Counted from the first letter of the stretch, positions 44,570-54,635 are shown. The stretch: DNA of 64,000 nt from Mesorhabditis belari (GCA_958450365.1 CAUEEP010000211.1:930001-994000), one strand, 5' to 3'. Program-made: numbers and translations. Notes: generated by a model not told the origin, from the sequence alone.

Positions 44570-45265
44570 GCTTTTAAAGTCAGAAAGAAATGGATTGAGT
44601 TGAGGATAGATCGGTTTGATTCTCACTGATCATCTAGCTGAGCATCTAGCCCATGACTATCATCTAGCTGAGCATCTAGCCCATGACTATCATCTAGCTG
44701 AGCATCTAGCTAGTCGTGGGCTTTCAAATTCTGTTCCCTAGTGATTCTATGATAAATCTGGATGTGATCTTGGATCTCGATGGCTCAATCGATAGTGGTG
44801 ATTTACAGATTTGTCAAGAGCCCGGCTTCAAATAATCTAGCTGAATAACATGGATAACAAATACCGTATTTTCTGTAATAGTATTGCGCACTACTATTTT
44901 TTCAATCCACCTCCTGCCTGCACTACTATTACAGACTGCACTACTATTACAGAAAATACGGTAACAGTTTTTATAAAAACTTATCATAAAAGTACATACA
45001 AAAGTACAGTTTCTACAAAAACAAAAACTGTCTTGTTCATTCACTGAACTTTGAAAGTTTATTTGGAGTGGTACTTTATGGTAAAATCGGGTATTTATTT
45101 TGAGTGATAGAATCGGGATTTCTTATAAATTGCCTAGTTCATTCACTGAACTTTCAAACTTTACCTAGAGTGATAAAATCGGGAACGATCAGCTCGCTGG
45201 TTGACATCACTTGTAGTCTAAAGTTATCGTTGAAATTATTATAGCAATAACAAATCCATTTCTAG
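44570..45265. other. intergenic with hairpin MITE
   Basis: 44,640-44,710 has three copies of ATCTAGCTGAGCATCTAGC. 44,868-44,965 is a palindrome: TACCGTATTTTCTGTAATAG mirrored by CTATTACAGAAAATACGGTA. No gene. Confidence 0.75.
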
Positions 45266-45719
45266 TATAACAAATCCTTTGATAATGTTGAAAAACGTGG
45301 AAAACTCTGGTAAACGAGCAAAAGTTTGTTGATCTTGGCTGTTCATTTGAAAAAAAGTAATCTATTTGTTTGAAAAGAGGAAAAGAATCGAGGGAACCAG
45401 TTTTCTAAACACAAAACCGAAAAACAAACAGCAACAACAGCTGATTGTGAGCACATTTTCGATGGGGAATTGTTTTTCTGGTCATTACTTGATAAAGTCA
45501 ACAGGGAAAAGATAGTAAACAATCTTTGGCCATCCGTTTTCTCTTTGCTGAATAGCACGTAATTGGTGAAGTGAATGGTCTTACCGGGAAAGAAATGCTT
45601 ATGCTAGAACGCGTAATGCTTATGGAGAGTTTGAGCATTAACTATTGGTTTTTTGGATCTCGCTAATTATAATATTTAAATCAAGTATTTATTTGAGATA
45701 AAATACATAAATATGCTGT

Positions 45720-45804
45720 CTAATGATTCGATTTCTCGTTGAAATTGTTGGGGATTTCTTTCAGGAAATGATCGAGCTCTTGTTCGGCCACGGGGATTGG
45801 ATCC
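45720..45804 (-). pseudogene. isolated copy of the last SLC5 exon (copy 2)
   Basis: 85 bases with acceptor and stop; protein reading DPIPVAEQELDHFLKEIPNN is the same as the gene. Preceded on its 5' side by two SINE units (45,840-46,066). No other SLC5 exon beyond them. Confidence 0.87.
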
Positions 45805-45839
45805 CTGAAAATTGCATCATATGATCATTGTAACAAGTT

Positions 45840-46066
45840 AATTTAGAACTGTGACTTCCAGATCGGTTATTGATCACTTGAGGGAGTCGAACCCTCGACT
45901 CTTAGTCCTCTGAGCAAGCACTTTTCGATTGAGCGATCTGGGACTGATATCTCTAATTGCTAGAGAATAGCTATTAGAAGATGAATCAACCCTGTGACTT
46001 CCAGATCGGTTATTGGTCACTTGAGGGGGTCGAACCCTCGACTCTTAGACCTCTGAGTAAGCACTT
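45840..46066 (-). mobile_element. tRNA-derived SINE array, 2 units
   Basis: GGGAGTCGAACCCTCGACTC and CGATTGAGCGATC are the complements of B- and A-box regions; the second unit is cut at 46,066, where the inverted repeat ends. Confidence 0.85.
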
Positions 46067-46074
46067 TGAGAGGC

Positions 46075-46335
46075 TGGGTCATGAGAGGTTCATGTTGGAG
46101 ACTGGATCATGAGAAGTCAAAAGAAGTGAGAAGTGACATTCGATAACTCGTAGTTTTTCAGTTCATATAGTTGATGCTGACAGAGCGACGTTTCCTCGGT
46201 ACAAGAACAACAAAAAGTTTTTCTGCAAGGGGGGAATACCACAAATTGACGGGTTAAACCAAGAATATAAAGAAAGAAAGTTCTCTGTAGATCATGAGAG
46301 GTTCATGTTGGTTCTTTGATTCATTCATTGAGGAT
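46075..46335. repeat. inverted copy of 40,905-41,150
   Basis: Contains one minisatellite unit and the copy of the orphan exon at 40,982-41,076, now on the plus strand and with an extra GG that breaks its end. It abuts the SLC5-tail inverted arm directly. Confidence 0.85.
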
Positions 46336-46369
46336 TCACGAAAATTGGAATCCAATGAGCCTTCAGCAG

Positions 46370-46533
46370 TGCTTTTTTTAGTCGGTGATGATGGTGAGAT
46401 TTCTGTGTGTCCTTTGCTCGAAAGTCTCCACTTTGAGGAAGCTTTTGGGGTGAAAATTCGAAGAAATCATCTTCAGGTAACCTCGATTGGAAACGATTTG
46501 ATTCGAGTCAATGCCAACTTTGTGCACAATTGA
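46370..46533 (+). CDS. possible terminal exon, unknown protein
   Basis: After TTTTTTTAG at about 46,380 the plus strand reads GDDGEISVCPLLESLHFEEA, then FGVKIRRNHLQ and VTSIGNDLIRVNANFVHN before a stop. The texture is coding-like; a donor (CAGGTAACC) in the middle allows an alternative split. The segment immediately upstream is duplicated repeat DNA, so any 5' exons may have been displaced. Family not recognised. Confidence 0.3.
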
Positions 46534-46839
46534 ATAGCTTTTATTTGAATATAAGATAAATGTTGAATATAAGATAAATGAACTATAAAGGAACTATAAT
46601 TTTATATTTTTTAAAACTTGAGTAAACATATTAAAAGATTCGCTTTTGAAATAACTATCAAAACCGTTTTCTTGTTAAAACTATCAAAATGTGAACACGT
46701 TTCAATGCCAGCCGCTCATCTCTCTCTCTCATCGATGTGAAAGCAACTCGCTTTTACTCCGTATTGTGAAAAGGAATGAAAATGGATTCTAGCTGACTTT
46801 TGGTGAAAGTCAATGGGTGAGGGAAAGCCTGAACACGAC

Positions 46840-47400
46840 GCGATGCCAAATGTGCATGAGAAGAAGTTTATGCTCTCGGTGCTCTGGGATTTGGCCAGAG
46901 CCAGGAAAAGCCAGGAAAAGCCACGACGTGATGCCAAATGTGCATGAGATTGCTCTCGATTTATGCTGAGATTCATGTTGATGCTTCATGTTGATGCTGA
47001 GATTTATGCTCTCGGTGCTCTGGGATTTGGAAGAGTCTACTAGACACTTTTGGATAGCAAGACAACACTCAACTCAACAAGCCAGCCAGCTAAATCTTTG
47101 TCAGAGAAAGAGCTCCAAGAGAAAAATCATTCTTCAACATGATAATGCACATGTTTCGAAGATGATTCGTTTTAAACTTGGATGAGAGGTGATCCTAATC
47201 GTTTTAAACTTGGATGAGAGGTGATCCTGATGAGAGGTGTCCATTTGGCAGTCCTGATCTTGCACCTTTTGATTGCTACTTATTCCGAGCGAGCAATGAT
47301 CAGCGATCAGCGATTTAGCGATGAAAGACTTTGATTCCGATGGTGATTTCAAAAATGGCTGATAGATTGATTTGGATCAAGAGCGAAGATTTTCTATGAG
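46840..47400 (+). pseudogene. mariner-family transposase remnant
   Basis: Duplicated TGCTCTCGGTGCTCTGGGAT (46,873 and 47,010) begins the fragment; the plus strand then gives ELQEK..HDNAHVSKM (catalytic HDN), and after frame changes LDLAPFDCYLF and FDSDGDF-like residues. Mariner/Tc1 catalytic half, strongly decayed, with a small internal duplication at about 47,160-47,235. Confidence 0.6.
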
Positions 47401-47530
47401 AGAGGGAGACTTCTGTCAGTAAAATAGGCTTAATTCATTCAAAATAATAGAGAATATTTCGAATGATTGTCCATAAATCAGTTGTTTTTTCATTTCATAT
47501 CTATCAATAGATAGAAAATGTAATGTTAAA

Positions 47531-47792
47531 GAAAGCAGTCTTCTTCTTTATCGTGTTCACCAAATTGCTGACCATTTATGGCCATCAAAAATCGACTTTT
47601 TCGTGATGTTAAAGACAAAGAAATAAAGAGTTTGATGTTTTAAAAAAGGCCAGTATTTCTAAAGCTTATTATTTTGAATTTTATAGATTTGTGTCGATGA
47701 TTTCAATTTGAATCTCTAACTCGAAAAAGCCGATTTTTGATGGCCATAAATGGTCAGCAATTTGGTGAACACGATAAAGAAGAAGACTGCTT
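47531..47792. mobile_element. MITE with about 70-base inverted ends
   Basis: AAAGCAGTCTTCTTCTTTAT at the left is mirrored by ATAAAGAAGAAGACTGCTTT at the right; pairing continues through ACCAAATTGCTGACCATTTA and GATGGCCAT. No coding content. Confidence 0.9.
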
Positions 47793-47959
47793 TTTTTTTG
47801 CCTAAAACTTTTACAACTTTTACAACGTGGACAGTTGTTAAAGGTCACAAATTACCCAAATTTATGGCCAAGATTATGCAGTGAGTTCGTTGATCTGTTT
47901 CATATTTAAACTCTAAAACTTTTGGTTGGCTAGTTTATTTATTCAAAGAGTCCGGATCT

Positions 47960-48713
47960 ATGGTATGTTTTTGAAGATCTCTCGATTCTTTAGATTAGAT
48001 TTAAATCCAAAGCTTCTAGCAACATTTTACAGCTCATTCAGCCTCATATCAAGAGCTAGGGCAGTCGTACTTCAGCTGTACTGTCAGTCGTACTTCAGTT
48101 GTACTTTCAGCTGTACTTTCAGCTGTACTGTCAGTCGTACTTTCAGCTGTGCTTTCAGTCGTACTCAACGCTCCTCATCGCTGCACTTCTCGCCGTCTCT
48201 TACGGATTCACGAAGATTCCAAACAGCTACACGATTGCGCAGAGAACATCAGCTTGTCAAGTAAGAAATCTAGGGTATACTTGTGAACGAAATGTCTAGG
48301 ATTATTGCAAGGGACAATCAATCTCGGTCACGACGGGCTTCGCTTTCCTTACAAGTGGATGGCAGTTGTGCACCTGTCCAATTGCTCAATTGTCTGGACA
48401 GTTCGTTTAAAGATATTTCACTAATACCGTAATTTGAGATGGATTGGCACTGGTTGTTTCACAGAATGCCGGCAGAGATGTGTGAATACATGGGGTACTT
48501 GCGCGAGATCGGGCGGCTCGAACAACACTGGGTGAGTTCAACAGTCGATCAAATGATAGCTGTAATAGCTGTAATAGCTGTAATAGCTGTAATAGCTGTC
48601 ACGTACTGTAATGTTTCAGTGTCTGTTGCTCGACGGCTAATATCAACACAACAATCGAAACTCAGTGTTATTCTGTCCCGAATGGAGCTTGTTACTTTAG
48701 CGGATCTGGATAA
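47960..48713 (+). CDS. secreted cysteine-rich protein E
   Basis: Family member with a likely one-codon first exon (ATG at 47,960 followed by GTATGT). Exons: 48,159-48,260 (SYSTLLIAALLAVSYG signal, FTKIPNSY, SACQ), 48,300-48,400 (DYCKGQSISVTTGF, GWQLCTCPIAQLSGQ), 48,439-48,531 (WIGTGCFTECRQRC) and 48,620-48,713 (VCCSTANINTTI, CYSVPNGACYFSGSG, stop). Phases join. 12 mature cysteines at the same positions as in D and D', but more diverged. The acceptor before the third coding exon is TTTGAG. The intron before the signal exon contains a tandem amplification of acceptor-like CAG(T/C) TCGTAC/TGTAC units. Confidence 0.8.
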
Positions 48714-48767
48714 AAATCGAAATCCAAGAAAGAAAAATAAAAGTTATAGTTGATAATGAGAATTAAG

Positions 48768-48784
48768 ACTTGGGTAATTAAACC
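48768..48784 (-). other. 17-base antisense match to SL1 leader
   Basis: The minus strand reads GGTTTAATTACCCAAGT, the first 17 of the 22 SL1 bases; the next five diverge. No donor, Sm site or SL RNA body follows, so it is not an SL RNA gene. It lies 55 bases past the stop of gene E in antisense. Confidence 0.6.
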
Positions 48785-48799
48785 AAGGGTCTACTGGCA

Positions 48800-50300
48800 G
48801 TGTCAGAAGTCCGAAGAACACCAAAGAACACTCAAATACTCAAGAATGAGGCAATAGAGGCACTAGAAAGATTTGTTTACAAGTTTAAACCTCAAAGTAC
48901 AGGCAAAAACATTGTATACTTGATATTTTGCAGTCCATTCTACAGTCGATCTCATTCAAATCGCAAAAAATTCCTCTCATCACAATACAAACATTTTTCC
49001 AAATCGCAAGACTTTTGACGTGAATCCATTGTTAATCTTGATCGTAAAATGGCCAAGTTTGCTGAAAAAAACGTTTCTTTTCAAAGCTTTTTTTATTCAA
49101 AATGTGACTGAAAATGTAACTTTTAATGGTCAAAAAGTGATGGGAAAAGTTTTTTGCAACAAAGTTCATCGTCAAAGTTCAATCTGTCTGGTCAAATGTT
49201 TCATTTTTTTCCGATCCGAGCTATAAGCCAAAGCATGCGTTGGATCAAGGACAACTATGGAAACCAAAGTTCTTGTGCTGATCCAGGATCCAGATCTTGG
49301 TCTGGAGGCTCTTGGCTTAGACCAGGGCTGGCTTTCGGCTCGTCTATGAATTTGTCTTGGATTTCTGACAACTATGTAGACCAAAGTTCTTGTGCTGATC
49401 GAGAGTCTGACTAAAAACCGGACTCGATCTGAAGGCCCTTGGCTTAGGTCAAGGCTGGCTTTCGGCTCGTCTATGACTTTAACATTGTTCTAGCGTGGTT
49501 CAAGGCTCTTGGCCTGACCAGGTTCTTCGTCTCCACTTCTGACTTAACTGATTTCAATCTGAGCTTATCTGCCAGCTGGATTGACTTGGAACAACTGTAA
49601 GCTCTGTACTGTACCAACTCTGACTCCGGTCTATATTTTCCTGTCTTGGCTTTTGACTAGGCAGTCCAATTGAACCTAGAGATTCAAATGAGGCTCTAGG
49701 CTTATAAAAACGATCAACGTCAACATTCATTTCAAAGCAAAACAGGATGTTTTTCGAAAAACAAAGAACAGAGATCTAGTCGGATTTCCCCAAACAAACA
49801 GCTGACTTATCGACCGTGCGTGACCAATTATCAAGTCAAAGAGTTGTTGAATGACCCAAAATCGTTCCTAAAAACCTCATGGGCATACCTTTTTTTCTAC
49901 ATCAAAGTTCTTATCGGTTGTAAAACTTGCAAGCATTTTTATGGGCATCGATTAGAGTGGTGATGGCTGAGTGAAAAGTGAATAGTTTGTACTCGAAAAA
50001 GTCAACAAATCATTTATGGAAAAGGGTTTTATGGGCAAGATTTGAGGAGAATTTTGCTATGTTTTTATGGGTGGACATGGAAAGGAATTGGAGGATATAA
50101 AGGGAAGGATTGAGGGCGGACATTGACAGCAAGTGTTTGACCGCTTCACAGCTCGCCGACTCTTCTAAACGACTATGGTCGGTTACTGTAGCTTTAGAGT
50201 GATCTCTATAGCCTTTTGTAGATTTTTGTAAATGTGCTGTAAGGGTTTTTGTTGGATTAAGATGGGTGGCTTGGTTCAATCAATTGTTGGGAGAGTATAG
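48800..50300. other. intergenic, no gene recognised
   Basis: 49,240-49,480 holds two diverged copies of a block with CCAAAGTTCTTGTGCTGATC and CTTTCGGCTCGTCTATGA. No exon chain supported. Confidence 0.5.
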
Positions 50301-50319
50301 CTGTGGATAGCCGTATTGT

Positions 50320-50432
50320 AGGCTCAGGCTCAGGCTCAGGCTCAGTAGGTGAAAGGTCGCGGGGTTGAGTCCCGGCGCACCAGCTTTTGATCTGCGCACC
50401 AGGCTCAGAGCCTGAGCCTGAGCCTGAGCCTG
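50320..50432. repeat. hairpin with tRNA 3'-half in its loop
   Basis: Arms (CAGGCT)n and (AGCCTG)n pair over about 27 bases. The loop carries GGCTCAGTAGGT (A-box-like) followed after only a few bases by GCGGGGTTGAGTCCCG and GCGCACCA, i.e. a T-arm and acceptor end including CCA-like bases with the anticodon arm missing. Confidence 0.6.
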
Positions 50433-50751
50433 TGTAGGCTACTTGCTAGATTGCTAGATGGATACTTGCTAGTTGTTCTGTAAAGTGTATTTGTGTGTAG
50501 GGTTATTATAGTGGATTGGCTGTAGATTTTGGCTGAAGATTGAGCTTTTGATCAGTCAGAGGCCCTGCTTTGAGGCCCGGGTTATTGTAACTTTGACAGG
50601 ATTACGGTAGGACTAAACAACTAAGTTTAGTAGATGAATAGGGTAACGGAGCTACAACTAGTGCTAAAAAGAAGCGAAAAAAGTGTAGCGGATCACTGTA
50701 GCTTGCTATAAACCTTGAGCAATGTATTGTAAAATGTAAAAATGTTTTCAG

Positions 50752-51423
50752 AATCGATTCTTCTTCTTCTCCTTCTTCTTCATCGCATTCAGCGCTGCCG
50801 CCTTCACAAAATTGCCGACTTCTTATAATATGGCCAAGAAAACATCGGCTTGTTCTGTAAGTTTAAATTTAAATCTATAAAATCTAAGTTTACCTTCAGG
50901 ATTACTGTGCCGGTCAATCAATCTCAACTTCGACTGGCTTCAACTTCAAAGGAAAGGGCTGGCAATTGTGCAATTGTCCGATTGGACAAGGATCGCATTT
51001 GTGAGTTGTGGGGATGATTTTGAATTAGAGAAATGATCAGAAAAACGAATCAGAATTGGTGTGTTCCGAATTGGTGTGTTTAAGCACAAATTGAAAGCCT
51101 TTTTCCAGCTGGCAGGGCACTGGTTGCTACAATCAATGCGTTAGTCGATGCACGTCGTTGAGGGGAAATTGCGCGAACCCGAAAACGACCAACACCGACT
51201 ATAAAGGGTGAGGAATAGTTAGAATTCGTGGAAAAGATTCGTGTAAAAGATTCGTAGAAAAGATTCGTGTAAAAGATTCGTGTATAAGCTTCATGTCAAA
51301 TCCCTTTTCCTTATATGCATTTGAATTAGACTCTGTTGTACGACTGCAAACGTAAACACAACGATAAACACCGACTGTTTCACTTCATCCAATGCCGCGT
51401 GCACAAGCACTGGAATGGGATAA
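50752..51423 (+). CDS. secreted cysteine-rich protein F (first exon not located)
   Basis: Exons: 50,752-50,856 (NRFFFFFSFFFIAFSAAA signal core, FTKLPTSY, SACS), 50,900-51,000 (DYCAGQSISTSTGF, GWQLCNCPIGQGS), 51,109-51,207 (WQGTGCYNQCVSRC, CANPKTTNTDYK) and 51,330-51,423 (LCCTTANVNTTI, CFTSSNAACTSTGMG, stop). All 12 family cysteines are kept though the sequence is the most diverged, including Phe-rich signal and no Tyr in the last CY motif. As in D and E the start codon should be a separate upstream exon; several ATG-GT candidates exist and none could be preferred. Role unknown. Confidence 0.78.
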
Positions 51424-52490
51424 GGAAAAGATTGAATGAATGATCGGATAATTGATAAAACTTTCGAAATCTCAATGTTTAACTGCTAAAAATTGCACAA
51501 ATCCAAATAAATCCAAATAAATCCAAAGCTACTTCGATCTTCCCAACAAAGGCTCACTTCTTTATCTCAAGGAACACAACATTTCACTCTAATCGGCTAA
51601 GAAAAGATAAGGAATTTTGAGAAGATGATCGGCCTTCATAAATGATCATAACCTTCAAAATGTTCTTTGTTTTTCAACTATTTTTCTTCTCTACCCGTTC
51701 TCGTGCCCATTTGCCTCTAAGCTCATCTAATATCAAATACAGAAGATTCCCCAGCAAACCACAAAGCCAATTGCCATGAATCCCATGAATGGAAGGACAC
51801 ACCATGGTAAGGCGCGGCTCCCGGGGTAAACCCTAGCCGAGTGGCCGAGTGACGAGCGATAAGGAACCAAATTCAGAGAGATAAGGAATCAAATTTAGAA
51901 AGATACGGAGCCGAATTGGTAGAGACAAAGCTAAGGTTTGAGAGATAGGAACCCTAGCCCAGTGACCCCCCAGCTTCCACCGTGGCACAGGGGAAGCGTA
52001 GGAAGGCCCTTTTTGTCCCCTGACTCTTTGACAGCAGGGATGAGTGAGAAGTACTCTTTTGTAGCAGGGGTAGGTAAAGTACTCTTTGACGGCAAGATAG
52101 GTAAGAAGTACTCTTTGACAGCAGGGGGTAGGTAGAAGTACTCTTTGACAGCAGGGATATAGGTAAAAAGTACTCTTTGACAGCAGGGATGGGTAGGAAG
52201 TACTCTTTGACAGCAAGGTTGGTAGGACGTACTCTTTGACGACGGGGATGATGGGTAAGGAAGTACTCTCTTTGACAGCAGCAGGGATGGAGTGGGAAGT
52301 ACTCTTTGACCTTGGGGGTGGAAAGTAAGTACTCTTTGACCTTGAGGATGTAAAAATTCCCCCCTACCTTCTAGATTAAATAATTCCATATCAATAATAA
52401 ATCTTTTGCATTTTTCAGCTTCCCCTCCAAAATTTCCAAAACTCCTTAAGCTTTTTGCTTTCTAATATTTTTATAATATTATTTGAATTA
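51424..52490. repeat. spacer with about 30-base minisatellite
   Basis: 52,015-52,345 holds about ten units around AGTACTCTTTGACAGCAGGG. 51,950-52,000 (CCCAGCTTCCACCGTGGCAC) recurs at 60,655-60,700. Open frames across the minisatellite are not credited. Confidence 0.85.
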
Positions 52491-52494
52491 TTAT

Positions 52495-53431
52495 TATTGA
52501 GTTGATGCAAAAGAAGTCTTTTTCATTTTTTTCATGCTTCTTTTGAAAAATAACTTAGAAATGATGGAATTAACCTATGGTTTGCCTCGTAAGAAAAGTG
52601 TTTATTGTTGAATTTCCCATCTTTTTCAGTCAATTTGGGTTCACTTTCAAGCAAATTCCCGAGTGAAAACAGGGTTTTCGCAAAAATCTATAAAAACCTC
52701 TATAAAGAAATTGGCTGAATCAATTTTTTTGAAAATCTGTAAAAAAATATCGAACTTTTTGTGCTCTATCTTTTATTTATTAAAATCAAAGATTGGTTTC
52801 CTTAGCTAAAGCGTCTAAAATGCATCATCAGACGCGTCGCCCTTTTTGACTACTGAACTTTGAGCTCTCGAAAAAATCTAGACACAAGACATTTAAAACT
52901 CGTTTTAATGTCATTTCCCGAAAAATAATTGGCCTTTCGAATGCAATAAACCGTTGCTCGATTCGATGCATTTATTTACTTTTTAACGGAAGTACGGAAA
53001 AAATGAAAAGACTTTTTGCATGAACCTAATATTTGTTTTGACAAGTGCAAATCTTTGTTTTGTAAATCACCCCAATCCCGCGTGTCCCAAATCTGGAACA
53101 ACATTCGGAATGAGAAACTCACGGTGACAGGCAGCCTCTGAACAGTCTTTTAGTCAATCAATTGGGTGATTTGAGGAAAAGACGAAAAACCTTAGATTGC
53201 CAAAAGCAGAAAGGGATCGATATGTTTACGTTACAAGTTTAGTCCAGTGAACGACTGATGAGCCAAAAGCCATAAAGCCAATTCGGAGTTGATCCCGGCT
53301 TCCCAAGCTTGCCTTTGAGACAATCACCGACAAGATTAGAGCAGCAAATTGATCCGAAGAGGTGAATTAAAACCAAATTCCGGCTTTCAATTCAAAAAAT
53401 GAAAAAGACTTTTGCATCAACCTAATAAAAT
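52495..53431. mobile_element. mariner-type ends, nested or partial elements
   Basis: Left end TTGAGTTGATGCAAAAGAAG; right-type ends (complement of GATGCAAAAGTCTTTTTCAT) at both about 53,000-53,033 and 53,395-53,431. One left end and two right ends suggest a truncated second copy or end duplication. Interior AT-rich and non-coding. Confidence 0.75.
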
Positions 53432-53461
53432 TATATTATTAAAGAATATTACCATAGCTAA

Positions 53462-53800
53462 TCTAGCACGTGTGGCTGAGCTGGTTAAGTGTCTTTTATC
53501 TTAATCGGAAGGTCGAGGTTCCCAGCGTTTATGCGACATGGTCACCCCCTTCGGATTTCCTTTCCCTTCGGGTTGAGAGGTTTTCTGGAGGGCAGTCCCA
53601 GTGGTTGTGGCCCCAGTTCTTTAAGTGCAAACCACTCCTTCATCGTCCTCTTCCCTTCACCACCAAAAAAGCTATTTAGTTCCCCATTGAGCTTAGGGTT
53701 AGGGAGCCGTCTGTCTTGACGTGGGTTAAGTTAAGATATAGCCTAGTATTGTGTGTGTCGTTGTATTGCCTGATTGATATATTTTAGTGTTCATGCGATA
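53462..53800 (+). repeat. candidate tRNA-derived SINE
   Basis: GTGTGGCTGAGCTGGTTAAG (D-arm with A-box) and GGAAGGTCGAGGTTCC (variable/T-arm like) span about 60 bases, followed by some 250 bases of non-coding tail. A cloverleaf cannot be completed. Different from the other SINE family. Confidence 0.45.
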
Positions 53801-54635
53801 AATTCGCCACTGGACGCAGCTAGTCAGTGATTTACTTAATCGATATTATATCATCATTCATTATATCCAAACATTATTATATAAACACAACAAAAAAGTA
53901 AGTAAAAGCATTAAAAGTAACGTTCTTTCTCAGTAGAACAACAACAACAAAAAGCTTTTTTCTGGAAAGAGCAAGAAGCAAGAAAATTCCACAAATTTAC
54001 TTTTTTTACACTATTTTACACTATTTTATATTTTTTTAGACTATTCTACACTATTCTACACTATTCTGCACTTCATTCTACACTATTCTGCACTGTTCCA
54101 CACTATTTTTAAACTATTTTAAACTATTTTAAACTATTTTAAACTATTTTTACACTACAATTTTCGCTATTTTCCTGACTCTTTGGCTAAAATTATTTAT
54201 AATTTAGTTAAAATTTCCTTAGAAATCACTATAATGTAGAGATTTTTCATTTTTCAGGTTCAACGAATAATTGAAATTTCCGGGAACTTCCTTTTTGTGA
54301 CTTTTTGGAAAATCTTCGTCTCTCTCCAAATTATAGGCTTTTTAACTCAAATTATAGGCTTAATGTTGGAAGTTACATTCTTAAAAGCAAAACTCGATAA
54401 AAAGTTCAAATTTCAATCTTGATATTAGTCAGTATTTCCTCTATTTCTCTTATTATTCTTTTATTCCAGAGGAAATGATTGACCTTGAAGTGGATATCCA
54501 GTGATTTCAGCCGAAGATCCGCTATGGTTAGGGGTACATAAACAACCCCAAAGAAAGCTCTACTGCCAGCCAGGCAAGACTAGAATATAATAGCCCAGTT
54601 CTAGTGTTTGTTCCTAGGGTTCGTTCAGATTTCTC
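53800..54635. other. AT-rich spacer with tandem repeats
   Basis: 54,001-54,165 is a tandem of TACACTATTC, shifting to TTTAAACTATT. No exon supported. Confidence 0.6.

Larger units (their letters stand above)
45268..46066. repeat. right arm of 0.8 kb inverted repeat
   Basis: Reverse complement of 36,420-37,280 (SLC5 gene tail and flank). Confidence 0.9.

Noticed and set aside
48768..48784. SL RNA gene
   Set aside because: The SL1 match stops at 17 bases with no following donor, Sm-binding site or stem-loops.
51833..52389. 127- and 152-codon minus-strand frames
   Set aside because: Run through the 52.0-52.35 kb minisatellite in different frames with repetitive CCQRVL-type peptides; no splice or domain support.
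53470..53719. Two overlapping plus-strand frames (69 and 76 codons)
   Set aside because: They overlap a tRNA-like head and its tail; no conserved motif and typical of chance frames in less AT-rich DNA.
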